Source: an uncultured Brevibacillus sp. (GTDB lineage Bacteria; Bacillota; Bacilli; Brevibacillales; Brevibacillaceae). From it: a DNA stretch of 64,000 nucleotides. The stretch spans positions 62,001-126,000 of the forward strand of contig NZ_CANMZW010000010.1 of NCBI RefSeq assembly GCF_947502445.1. Reading direction: 5' to 3'. Below are positions 52,272 to 59,950 of this stretch, piece after piece. The notes below the pieces were generated by a model. It was not told the DNA's origin. It was given only the letters and a program-made list of their open reading frames with translations, and searched no databases. How positions within the stretch are numbered: the first letter of the stretch is position 1; every line of letters begins with the position of its first letter. A program made the translations under genes and the position numbers.

Positions 52272-53936
52272 TTACGTAATTTTCCTCTTAAAAATATACG
52301 GCAACACCTCTAACAACCGTCCACGTGTAATGGGATCTTCATAATTCCATGTAGCATCCAGATAATGAATCTTACCGGGAGTCAACTCTGCTATTGCCGC
52401 GATCTGTGGACAGTGGGAAACTGTTTGCAATTCCGAGCGAGAAGCCAAGATGAAATTGCGATCTCCTGCATAGTGATTCATTTGATACTGCTGAATTTCT
52501 ATCCACGCTTGGCCTTGCTCGATTAGGTGCTGAACTTGGGCGGAGGGACGAAAGCCAAGTGATTCATACAAGGAGGCAGCAAAACCGTTTTGACCCATTA
52601 TATAAAATTTTGTATCTACCTTAAGATAAACTGTAGCCGTCTCCCCAGTAATATAAGCATCTGCTAATTGTCTACGTACCCGTCTTACTTTGTCCTCATA
52701 TGTAGTAATCCACTTCTCCGCCGCTTTACTACGTTCAAATAGTTTGGCGATATACCGTAGGCGCTCAAAAAGTCTAAACTTATTGTCCAGTACAACAGTA
52801 GGAGCGATCGAATCAAGTACTTGTAAATCATGGGCAGGATGATAATAGCTAAGCAATACTAACTCGGGCTGCAGCTGTGCTATTTTATCAGGATCTGCCC
52901 AGTGCCCGATATTATGAATATTTCGTAGCTTATTGTGATAAATCACATTCTCTTTCATCGAGATGGCCGCTCCTATAGGAGATATGCCTAAAACTAGTAG
53001 TTCACCAAGTGTATATTTGCCATCCGTCACAATACGAGTTGCATTTTTAGGAACATGAACTTTTCTGCCAAGTGAATCAATAACGGTTCTTTGCTGAGGA
53101 TGTAGATGGGTATTGGCATATTCACGCGGAGTGTTTCCCGTTAATTTACGAAAGCATCGGCTGAAATAGTATTCATCCTTGAACCCAATTTGTCGAGATA
53201 TTTTGCTCAATGGCTCAGTGGAATTGCAAAGAAGTTTCTTTGCGTGCTTTATACGTAAATGTACCAAATAATCAGTTGGCTTTTGGCCAGTCAATGTTTT
53301 AAACTGTTGACTATATTGCCATCTGACCATACCGACCATGTTAGCTAGTTGTTCCACTGTCAAGTCCTCATAATAATGCTGTTCCATATAATGTACAGTA
53401 TGTTGTATCATTTTTATCTTTTCTTCGTTCTGCAACTGGGAAGCTTGCTCATCTAACCGAGCCATCATTCCTAGAATAAGCAGAAGCCTACCTTGCATCA
53501 TAGCCATTTCTGATGCGGAAAGAGAGGAGGAAATCTGATTCCTCCTCTCTGCTTCATTTCCTAATGCTTGCTTCACTCGAGAAAACAACAGATGATAGGG
53601 ATATCCACAAAGCAAGGGTGGATGAGTAACCGGATTCATGGACATCCCCTCTACTTCAAAGGTTTCAAAGGTAAAGCGTGCAAGCTCTACCTCCCCATTG
53701 CTTGATTCCACATTGTAGCATTGTACAGGTAAAACTAGAATGCAGCTCCCTTGTCGCAGATCGAATGCGATTTTATCGATATACAGCCGTACACCAGGAC
53801 TGAGTGCTATTACTAATGTGCATAAATTCGATTCATTGTCTTTTATTCCCCCATGATAACTAATTGCTGGGGTCATCTGGTCAACTTGTAACCTATCATA
53901 GTGCTGTAGCCTAATATGCAGGGATGTTAGATTCAT
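52272..53936 (-). CDS. Btr-like AraC regulator fused to a siderophore-binding domain
   Basis: A 554-residue protein from ATG 53936 (GGAGAG six bases ahead). Residues 1-170 form a cupin-like sensor, 175-280 an AraC DNA-binding domain (LTVEQLANMVGMVRWQYSQQF, ISRQIGFKDEYYFSRCFRKL), and 285-554 a periplasmic-binding-type domain as in FepB-family proteins (VPKNATRIVTDGKYTLGELL, GHWADPDKIAQLQPELVLLS). This is the layout of B. subtilis Btr, which senses bacillibactin and activates uptake genes. The Fur box at 53961-53975 sits in its promoter. Confidence 0.9.
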   Translation of the reverse strand: MNLTSLHIRLQHYDRLQVDQMTPAISYHGGIKDNESNLCTLVIALSPGVRLYIDKIAFDLRQGSCILVLPVQCYNVESSNGEVELARFTFETFEVEGMSMNPVTHPPLLCGYPYHLLFSRVKQALGNEAERRNQISSSLSASEMAMMQGRLLLILGMMARLDEQASQLQNEEKIKMIQHTVHYMEQHYYEDLTVEQLANMVGMVRWQYSQQFKTLTGQKPTDYLVHLRIKHAKKLLCNSTEPLSKISRQIGFKDEYYFSRCFRKLTGNTPREYANTHLHPQQRTVIDSLGRKVHVPKNATRIVTDGKYTLGELLVLGISPIGAAISMKENVIYHNKLRNIHNIGHWADPDKIAQLQPELVLLSYYHPAHDLQVLDSIAPTVVLDNKFRLFERLRYIAKLFERSKAAEKWITTYEDKVRRVRRQLADAYITGETATVYLKVDTKFYIMGQNGFAASLYESLGFRPSAQVQHLIEQGQAWIEIQQYQMNHYAGDRNFILASRSELQTVSHCPQIAAIAELTPGKIHYLDATWNYEDPITRGRLLEVLPYIFKRKIT

Positions 53937-53960
53937 AAGCAACTCTCCAACCGACGAAAT

Positions 53961-53975
53961 TGATTCTCATTATCA
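53961..53975. promoter_or_regulatory. Fur box upstream of the Btr-like gene
   Basis: TGATAATGAGAATCA (minus strand) matches the 7-1-7 Fur consensus TGATAATnATTATCA at 13 of 15 bases, 25 bases before the start codon. Confidence 0.75.
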
Positions 53976-54075
53976 TTATAATAACATATAATGACCCGCC
54001 ATTATTTAATAGTTCGAGAATGCGCTATTTTAGAAAACGAACGGTTTAAAGAACTGAGTGGGCAAATACAGTTTC

Positions 54076-55038
54076 TTACTGTTGGTGCATCCATTGTGGC
54101 AGCTCTTTAAACAATTGCTCCAAAGCTAACAAGTTATCTGTATTCCATTCATTAGAAATAAGAGAAACGTTTCCCTTTTTGACAGCAGGCAGAGTTCCCC
54201 ATATCGGGCTTTGTAGCAGTCGGTCAGCTGCTGTTTTACTTTCATCATCATCTTGTACAAGGACAAACAAATGATCACCAGCAAACTTTGAAAGCACCTC
54301 TTCTGAAATCGTAACGAAAGACACACCTTCTACATCTATAATATTCTTCTGTACAGCTGGTGGGACGGCAAAGCCGTTCTCTCCATAAATAATGGCACCA
54401 AAACTACGATCGCCCATAACATAAAGCGTTTTACCTAACTGGTAGAAAACTGTTGCTGTCTCCCCTTCTGCTAATGTAAGCTTATCAAACATTTCTTGCG
54501 ACTGTGTTTCGAACTTAGCAATCAATTGAGCAGCCTCTTCCTGTTTGCCAAAGATATTTCCCATCTCTTTTACACGTTCTGTATAAGGAAGAGCTGGGTT
54601 GAAGGGGATAGTAGTAGCGATTTTCGACAATGCCACGTTATGGTCTGCTTCCGCCTTGTAATAACCATTAATAATCAGATCGGGTTTTAAAGTCAGAATC
54701 GTCTCTAGGTCACCAGGATTTCCAATATCAACGATTCCTTCAAATTTACCTTCATAGTAACTAGGGGTATCCTTGGGAAGGTTATTACCAACAATTGGAA
54801 TACCCATCACCAAGAAATCACCAATCGTCTGACCAATATAAACGACTCGTTTTGGATTTGCAGGTATTTCAACCTGTTCACCTGTAATTGTTTTATATGG
54901 AACAGTTTTCTCGCTCTCCTCTTTCTGTCCATCAGAGACGTTGCTATTCGCGGTAGAAGTACTGCATGCCGATAATATCAACAATAGGAGGAAGCTCCCT
55001 GCCCATAGTATCATTTGCTTTCCACGATGTTTCTTCAC
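54076..55038 (-). CDS. Iron-siderophore ABC transporter substrate-binding lipoprotein
   Basis: A 320-residue lipoprotein: lipobox LSAC (acylated C25), then a class III binding-protein fold with ANPKRVVYIGQTIGDFLVMGI, GNPGDLETILTLKPDLIING, and SPIWGTLPAVKKGNVSLIS. It delivers ferric siderophores to a membrane permease, which is not encoded next to it. It is paired with the Btr-like regulator downstream on the same strand and has its own Fur box and promoter. Confidence 0.9.
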   Translation of the reverse strand: MKKHRGKQMILWAGSFLLLLILSACSTSTANSNVSDGQKEESEKTVPYKTITGEQVEIPANPKRVVYIGQTIGDFLVMGIPIVGNNLPKDTPSYYEGKFEGIVDIGNPGDLETILTLKPDLIINGYYKAEADHNVALSKIATTIPFNPALPYTERVKEMGNIFGKQEEAAQLIAKFETQSQEMFDKLTLAEGETATVFYQLGKTLYVMGDRSFGAIIYGENGFAVPPAVQKNIIDVEGVSFVTISEEVLSKFAGDHLFVLVQDDDESKTAADRLLQSPIWGTLPAVKKGNVSLISNEWNTDNLLALEQLFKELPQWMHQQ

Positions 55039-55068
55039 ATTTGTTGCCCCTTTCCTTCTCTCTTCAAA

Positions 55069-55083
55069 TGAAAATGATTATCA
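55069..55083. promoter_or_regulatory. Fur box upstream of the siderophore-binding protein
   Basis: TGAAAATGATTATCA has one mismatch to the 7-1-7 Fur consensus and lies just downstream of the -10, where Fur-Fe would block transcription. Confidence 0.88.
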
Positions 55084-55094
55084 TTCCTTGTATA

Positions 55095-55125
55095 ATTATA
55101 GCTTGTTTGAAAAACGGGAAACAAT
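55095..55125 (-). promoter_or_regulatory. Promoter of the siderophore-binding protein gene
   Basis: TTGTTT, an 18-base spacer and TATAAT (55095-55100) on the minus strand; the Fur box follows at the start of the transcript. Confidence 0.6.
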
Positions 55126-55217
55126 GGAAAAAACGCAACGATTTATTTGGATAAATGTCAATTGCCAGGATATGCTATTATATTTACCAATATTTCCTAA
55201 ATGATCACACCTCAGAA

Positions 55218-55251
55218 ACAAAAAACTCTTAGGATTTATTCATCCTAAGAG
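55218..55251 (-). terminator. Intrinsic terminator of the tRNA operon
   Basis: CTCTTAGGA/TCCTAAGAG stem followed by TTTTTTG on the minus strand, 15 bases after tRNA-Leu. Confidence 0.88.
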
Positions 55252-55266
55252 CATTATTTCGTAGTA

Positions 55267-55348
55267 TGGTGCCGGTGAAGGGACTTGAACCCCCACGGTT
55301 TCCCTCACGATTTTGAGTCGCGCGCGTCTGCCATTCCGCCACACCGGC
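55267..55348 (-). tRNA. tRNA-Leu (CAA)
   Basis: Acceptor GCCGGTG/CACCGGC, encoded ACCA 3' end, T-loop TTCAAGT, and anticodon stem CGCGA/TCGTG with loop CTCAAAA, so anticodon CAA (reads UUG). A short class II variable arm is present. Confidence 0.92.
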
Positions 55349-55390
55349 ATTTTGTAAAACAAGTCTATCACAATTTCCATAGAAAGTCAA

Positions 55391-55475
55391 TGGTGGGGAG
55401 AGACGGATTCGAACCGCCGAACCCGGAGGGAGCAGATTTACAGTCTGCCGTGTTTAGCCACTTCACTATCTCCCC
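55391..55475 (-). tRNA. tRNA-Tyr (GTA)
   Basis: Acceptor GGGGAGA/TCTCCCC, encoded ACCA end, long variable arm (CTCCCTCCGGGTTCGG), anticodon stem GCAGA/TCTGC with loop CTGTAAA, so anticodon GTA. It precedes tRNA-Leu by 42 bases in one transcript. Confidence 0.95.
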
Positions 55476-55520
55476 AAGCTAATCATGCGAAGCCGCCACC
55501 TGTGAGAAGCGACGTCTTTT

Positions 55521-55549
55521 AATTTATCATGATTGGCTTATTGCGTCAA
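55521..55549 (-). promoter_or_regulatory. Promoter of the tRNA-Tyr/tRNA-Leu operon
   Basis: TTGACG (55544-55549), 17 bases, TAAATT (55521-55526) on the minus strand, about 45 bases before tRNA-Tyr. Confidence 0.8.
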
Positions 55550-55568
55550 TAGAATCTGCGAAATCCAT

Positions 55569-55880
55569 CTATTCCTTCTCTCGTTTATTCAAAATTTCCT
55601 GTGCCCATTCATGAAAGACACCAATCGCTTGCTCAACATCCGAAAAACACCGCTCTTCCTCACAGGAGAACTCTGGAAATTCCAGTATGCGGTTTTTTCT
55701 GATTCGTACTGCTTCCGACTCGCATTTTATCTCCAAAAAGTAAGGCACAGACTCATCGATGCCATAGCTGTTTTCCAAAAACTCATACGTACGTACCCAC
55801 TCTAAAATGCGAACTTCAGATGCGTTTAATCGCAGGACTTGCTCCAAGGACATAATCGTTTCGTTTCCATAGTAATGCAT
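55569..55880 (-). CDS. Small soluble protein, unknown function
   Basis: A 103-residue acidic protein, start taken at ATG 55880 (weak GAAGAGAAG ahead; an alternative ATG lies nine codons later). Landmarks: LEQVLRLNASEVRILEWVRT, YFLEIKCESEAVRIRKNRIL, and SDVEQAIGVFHEWAQEILNK. No family recognised. It lies upstream of the tRNA operon promoter on the same strand. Confidence 0.6.
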   Translation of the reverse strand: MHYYGNETIMSLEQVLRLNASEVRILEWVRTYEFLENSYGIDESVPYFLEIKCESEAVRIRKNRILEFPEFSCEEERCFSDVEQAIGVFHEWAQEILNKREKE

Positions 55881-55968
55881 GCTTCTCTTCTCAACCTTTC
55901 TTTCACAACTTGTGGTCAGCACAACAAAACGGACGGAGACTCGGCTCCGCCCACTTTTTTAAAAAAAT

Positions 55969-56535
55969 TTAGATCGAGGAAAGCAATTCGCGTAGTTCAC
56001 TTACAATGACAGCTTGGTAGCCTGGGCCTTCGCCGTATTGTTTCAGCATTTCAGCGCGTGCTACTTTGATTTTTTCTTCATAATCAGGTGCACTGCGATC
56101 AGGGTTTTGCTGTTTGAAAGCAATCAACACGTCTTGAACGTGCTTTGGGCGTGGTCCCCATTTGGCAAGTACATGTCCACCTGTATCAGCAAAAATGACA
56201 ACAGGGATCGCCCGACCACCCATCGTCAAAAAATCATCCATCAGGTCCAAATGATCTTCCATGACAAAAATCTCGACAGGCATCTCCGTATCTTTTAATG
56301 CATGCAGCACAACTGGCAGATTGCGAATAACATCACCGCACCACTCAGAAGCCAGAATCAAACAGCGCAGGTCATCCCGATGAGCGAGAGAAGCGAAAAA
56401 CTCCCGATCCGCTTCGTTTGTCCACGTAAACGCGTCCGACCATTTTTGGTATGCTTCCTGACTTTTCGTCATGCCGTCCACAAAAGCTTGTGGTTTTAAT
56501 CCGGTTCGAAGTTTGTGAGCCACATTCGTTGACAT
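55969..56535 (-). CDS. Thioredoxin-like protein with a single-cysteine WCGD motif
   Basis: A 188-residue thioredoxin-fold protein with AGGAGG seven bases before ATG 56535. The strand CLILASEWCGDVIRNLPVVL places W-C-G-D where thioredoxins have WCGPC, so there is one cysteine only; the cis-proline is in RAIPVVIFAD. Such YbbN/Trx-like bacilli proteins lack dithiol activity and may act on bacillithiol mixed disulfides (inference). It is read after yycC. Confidence 0.8.
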   Translation of the reverse strand: MSTNVAHKLRTGLKPQAFVDGMTKSQEAYQKWSDAFTWTNEADREFFASLAHRDDLRCLILASEWCGDVIRNLPVVLHALKDTEMPVEIFVMEDHLDLMDDFLTMGGRAIPVVIFADTGGHVLAKWGPRPKHVQDVLIAFKQQNPDRSAPDYEEKIKVARAEMLKQYGEGPGYQAVIVSELRELLSSI

Positions 56536-56573
56536 ATGCCAACCTCCTATGTATGGTATCTTCGGTTACTCCC

Positions 56574-56747
56574 CTATTCTTGCTTGTCTGTTGAATCCCC
56601 ATCGACTGTTTCTTGCTCCTGTTTGGCAAGCTCCATCATTTTTTGCAGGAGAATATGCTGTGGCATATGCATGAGACGCTCCAAAGGAACGTTGAGAGCT
56701 TCTGCCAGCTTAACAGCCGTATCTGGTGAAATTTGTAATGGGCGCAT
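56574..56747 (-). CDS. YycC-like small protein
   Basis: A 57-residue protein from ATG 56747 (AAAGGAG seven bases ahead). The text MRPLQISPDTAVKLAEALNV and HMPQHILLQKMMEL is the typical YycC family. Function unknown; it is conserved in Bacillales. It lies 38 bases before the thioredoxin-like gene, probably in the same operon. Confidence 0.85.
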   Translation of the reverse strand: MRPLQISPDTAVKLAEALNVPLERLMHMPQHILLQKMMELAKQEQETVDGDSTDKQE

Positions 56748-56826
56748 GAGTTGGCTCCTTTCTCATTCAAATTTCCGTCTCCCCAGTATAATACATGACC
56801 CATAAACCTGCCATAGAGCGGTCTTT

Positions 56827-57870
56827 TTATTTCCTTGTGAGTTGGACGTTTGTAGCTTGGTCATCCACTTGAACAAAAAGCGCATCCAGCACCTTTTCTT
56901 CTAATTCTCTCCAACGAATAAAACGCTGTGGGACTATGCAGGTCCATGCTTTAGCGATCTTTTCCCAATGCTCCATCCGGCGATTATGCTTCACCAGCCA
57001 GCTGTCCAAAAAATTCGTAGAGGCTACATGCCCGTAGCATAGCATGGCGAAAACCGCTTTCCATTCATTCATAGGCAATCGATTCTCATCTTGATATCCT
57101 GAACAAAACGCGATCATCGCAGTCTCATTGAGTGCCGATAAATGGATGCCAGTCACAATATCCTGTGCCCACAAGCCCGACTTCCCTGCTCCATCTGTCC
57201 AATCTACGAGTGCAGCGATTTGACCGTTTGGCTGAAAAATAACTTGCTCTACCCAAAACGAATGAAAGCATGGGCCAGAGAGAGTTGCAGTAGGCAAGCT
57301 CTCGGTAAAGTCAGGAGGCAATGATTTCAATAAAAGGATTTGTTGGGCTAGCAGAGAGCGGACATAGGAAGGAAAGGCCCCCCTTACACTGTCGTAGCGA
57401 AGGCGCAACTCCTCACAAGTATGTATAGCTGCCACAGGAGTAACATATGGCAACATTTTAGCTGGCGGCTCAGCTCTTTCAAATTGACTATGAAACCTTG
57501 CCAAAAGACCTCCCATTGCCCGCGCCTCATCTCCCTGTAGCTCACCGGGATGATAACAGCAGCCGTCTACCCATTCATTGACCTGATATGTTTCTCCATC
57601 TACGTTTGCTAGCCAACCTTTATCTATAGTAAATATCAATGCTGGTGCAGGAAACCCTTTTTGACGTAGCTCTTGACCTAATGCCAGTCCTTTCAGCATG
57701 TCCGGATAGCGTGTTTGCAACCGCCATTTTGCGTAAAAACGTTTTACGTAGAACCGTTTCTCCCTCGTCCAAACGGAAAAGCTTTCTTCCCATAATCCGT
57801 ACGCGATCCGTTCCACTAGTTGGGCGTGAAGACCATAAGCTTCGCGCAGGGCCGCTTTAAGCTTGTCCAA
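56827..57870 (-). CDS. CotS/aminoglycoside phosphotransferase-fold protein, degenerate
   Basis: A 347-residue kinase-fold protein of the CotS/YsxE spore coat group: WEESFSVWTREKRFYVKRFY (glycine-loop and lysine strand), ARAMGGLLARFHSQFE, and LVDWTDGAGKSGLWAQDI (Asp of the metal motif). The catalytic loop, normally HGD-x-H-x-GN, reads LSGPCFHSFWVEQVIF, so the key residues are missing and it is probably a pseudokinase. In spore formers these proteins join the coat. Monocistronic. Confidence 0.72.
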   Translation of the reverse strand: MDKLKAALREAYGLHAQLVERIAYGLWEESFSVWTREKRFYVKRFYAKWRLQTRYPDMLKGLALGQELRQKGFPAPALIFTIDKGWLANVDGETYQVNEWVDGCCYHPGELQGDEARAMGGLLARFHSQFERAEPPAKMLPYVTPVAAIHTCEELRLRYDSVRGAFPSYVRSLLAQQILLLKSLPPDFTESLPTATLSGPCFHSFWVEQVIFQPNGQIAALVDWTDGAGKSGLWAQDIVTGIHLSALNETAMIAFCSGYQDENRLPMNEWKAVFAMLCYGHVASTNFLDSWLVKHNRRMEHWEKIAKAWTCIVPQRFIRWRELEEKVLDALFVQVDDQATNVQLTRK

Positions 57871-57969
57871 AATGCTTTACCTCCTCTCTCCTTCCACTTC
57901 CTATTCACTATTCCACTTGTCCCGCTTCAATCCTTTCTACAATTCGACCAAAGACGAACAAAAATGAAT

Positions 57970-57998
57970 AATCTCTCTTTCCCATTGTTAGAGAGATT
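57970..57998 (-). terminator. Possible terminator after the 65-residue protein
   Basis: AATCTCTCT/AGAGAGATT perfect stem; a T-rich but interrupted tract (ATTATTCATTTTTG) follows on the minus strand. Confidence 0.45.
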
Positions 57999-58036
57999 AT
58001 CCTCAATATCGGGCTGCGTGCTTCCCGTTGATAAAG

Positions 58037-58234
58037 CTATGTTTGTTTCTTCGTGAGAATACAAGGAACACCGAATCCGATTTTACCGGGCTGGGACATT
58101 TGCTCCAGATACGCCAACCCACGCGCACATTGTTGCTTGCAAGCTTGACAGGTAGATGATGTCACGATTTTTAAATTATGCTGATTCGGATGCTGCCTTG
58201 TATTTTTCTTTTTCGCCTTTTTCGACTTGGCCAT
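58037..58234 (-). CDS. Small basic protein with paired cysteines
   Basis: A 65-residue protein from ATG 58234 (GGGGGG six bases ahead). The start is a lysine-rich stretch (MAKSKKAKKKNTRQHP), followed by STCQACKQQCARGLAYLEQM, a C-x2-C-x3-C cluster, and GFGVPCILTKKQT. It could be a zinc-binding nucleic-acid protein, but I know no family. Monocistronic. Confidence 0.65.
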   Translation of the reverse strand: MAKSKKAKKKNTRQHPNQHNLKIVTSSTCQACKQQCARGLAYLEQMSQPGKIGFGVPCILTKKQT

Positions 58235-58355
58235 CCGTTTCCCCCCTTTGCCCTGGTTCACTCCAGTCTATGAAGGAGAATAATCTAGCTCTTTAGGCAA
58301 ACATACAAAACCCGGGATCTAGCGGAAAATGGGCCTTGGGCGAACGAGTAGACAA

Positions 58356-58390
58356 GAAAAAAGCCACCCAGACACTCTTGTCCGGTGACT
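58356..58390 (-). terminator. Intrinsic terminator after the ResA-like gene
   Basis: AGTCACC...GGGTGGCT stem with inner GACA/TGTC, then TTTTTT on the minus strand. Confidence 0.82.
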
Positions 58391-58399
58391 TCTTCACAT

Positions 58400-58939
58400 T
58401 CAGGAAGTAGGCTTTTCCGTCAGCAGCTTGCGAATTTCCAATTCCAGCGTGGATGCATCAATCATACCGATCATTTTTTTGCGAACGACACCATTAGTGT
58501 CGATCAAATAAGTGGTAGGAAATGCCTGGATCAAATATCGGTTTGACACGGTTCCTGCCACATCCATCGGGATAGGAAATGTGAGCTTATACGACTGTAC
58601 AAAGGCCGTGGCAGCTTCAGGACTATCGTTACTCGTCACATTAACCCCATACAGATCGACCTGTCCGCCGTACTTTTCATAGATCTTCTGCAAATCAGGT
58701 GCCTCCATACGACACGGACCACACCACGAAGCCCAGAAGTTCAGGATCACAGGCTTATTGCGTTTTCCCTCAACTTTGTAGCTTTGGTTATCTAAACCAG
58801 TCAGCGTAAAATGAGGAGCTACAAATCCTACCTCAGGCTTTTGTACATCTGCTACGACTGCTGCCGATTCCTGTGGATGGTCCCAGATAGCGTATCCGAC
58901 ACCCACAGCCACCAGCGCTGCCAGCAACAGCTTTTTCAT
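58400..58939 (-). CDS. ResA/TlpA-like membrane-anchored thioredoxin
   Basis: A 179-residue protein with an N-terminal membrane anchor (residues 2-20) and a TlpA-type thioredoxin domain: FVAPHFTLTGLDNQ, ILNFWASWCGPCRMEAPDL (active site WCGPC) and FPTTYLIDTNG with the cis-proline. It acts outside the membrane, reducing disulfides such as those of apocytochrome c. It starts 23 bases after the CcdA gene, its usual electron donor, so the two form one redox unit. Confidence 0.9.
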   Translation of the reverse strand: MKKLLLAALVAVGVGYAIWDHPQESAAVVADVQKPEVGFVAPHFTLTGLDNQSYKVEGKRNKPVILNFWASWCGPCRMEAPDLQKIYEKYGGQVDLYGVNVTSNDSPEAATAFVQSYKLTFPIPMDVAGTVSNRYLIQAFPTTYLIDTNGVVRKKMIGMIDASTLELEIRKLLTEKPTS

Positions 58940-58962
58940 GTCGTCACCTCTACTTTACTTGC

Positions 58963-59673
58963 TCAAAATCCTGTAAAGCCACCGAATAATTGAATTAACA
59001 CGCGGGTGATATCAGTCAGTTTGTCTGTATACAAAAGTACGCCAAACAAAATCATGATCCCTCCGCCAACCTTCATGAACTGATCAGAATACTTGACAAT
59101 CGCACTGATCTTGCTGATGAAAAATGTCATCACGAAAAACGGGATGGCAAAGCCTAGTGTGTACGCAAGTGTATAGGTTAATGCACGAGATGGATCTGAC
59201 ACACCCATGACGATGATGCCGGAAAGAATGGGACCAACACAAGGCGTCCAGCCAGCTGCATAGGTCATTCCAACCAGTATGGACCCAGTATACCCTAATG
59301 GGCGCGATTTTAAATCGACCTTGAACGAACGCATCATCCAATCCATTTTAAATACTTGCAGCATAACCAGACCGATAATCACCAGCAAAATTCCCCCTAG
59401 CTGGCGAATCAGGTCCTTTTGATTGACGAACAAGCTGCCAATCCACGAGGTCGATAATCCTAATGCAATGAAGATAATGGAAAATCCTACAATAAAAAAC
59501 AACGTATGTAAGAGAGCTTGTTTCTGAAAGACAGCTCTTCCCTTCTTCACTTCATCCACGGTTACCCCAGTGATGTAGGACAAGAACGAGGGATACAGCG
59601 GCAAGCAGCAAGGAGAAATAAACGAGAGAAAGCCTGCTGCAAAGGCCAGAAAAACGGAAAGGTTTCCAGTCAT
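58963..59673 (-). CDS. ccdA: Cytochrome c biogenesis/thiol electron carrier
   Basis: A 236-residue, six-helix membrane protein of the CcdA/DsbD family. The redox cysteines are in FISPCCLPLYPSFL (helix 1) and AAGWTPCVGPIL (helix 4), the expected pair. It carries electrons from cytoplasmic thioredoxin to ResA-like proteins outside. GGAGG precedes ATG 59673. It is first in the two-gene operon. Confidence 0.92.
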   Translation of the reverse strand: MTGNLSVFLAFAAGFLSFISPCCLPLYPSFLSYITGVTVDEVKKGRAVFQKQALLHTLFFIVGFSIIFIALGLSTSWIGSLFVNQKDLIRQLGGILLVIIGLVMLQVFKMDWMMRSFKVDLKSRPLGYTGSILVGMTYAAGWTPCVGPILSGIIVMGVSDPSRALTYTLAYTLGFAIPFFVMTFFISKISAIVKYSDQFMKVGGGIMILFGVLLYTDKLTDITRVLIQLFGGFTGF

Positions 59674-59889
59674 AATTACCTCCGACGTATTGTTTCATCC
59701 ACTATATTCCTTATTGTATCGAAACTTGCTCTACTTCAAAAGTAGCACCGACACTTTGTCTTAAATCCGTGACAATTGAGTTTACGTAATAATTATTATG
59801 TAACCATTATAAAAACACTTTCTGTATTTATGTGATGCAGCAAATGCCTCATTGTAATTTATCTGCGGCTTGACGAGAATTAAAGCGTA

Positions 59890-59924
59890 TAAAAAAGAGG
59901 CGGAAATAACCCCCGCCTCTTTTC
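59890..59924. terminator. Terminator after the RND adaptor gene
   Basis: AAAGAGGCGG/CCGCCTCTTT stem with T-runs on both strands, 27 bases after the adaptor's stop. The rest of 59674-59889 shows no gene. Confidence 0.88.
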
Positions 59925-59950
59925 CTATATTTCTGAACTGACCAATTTGC

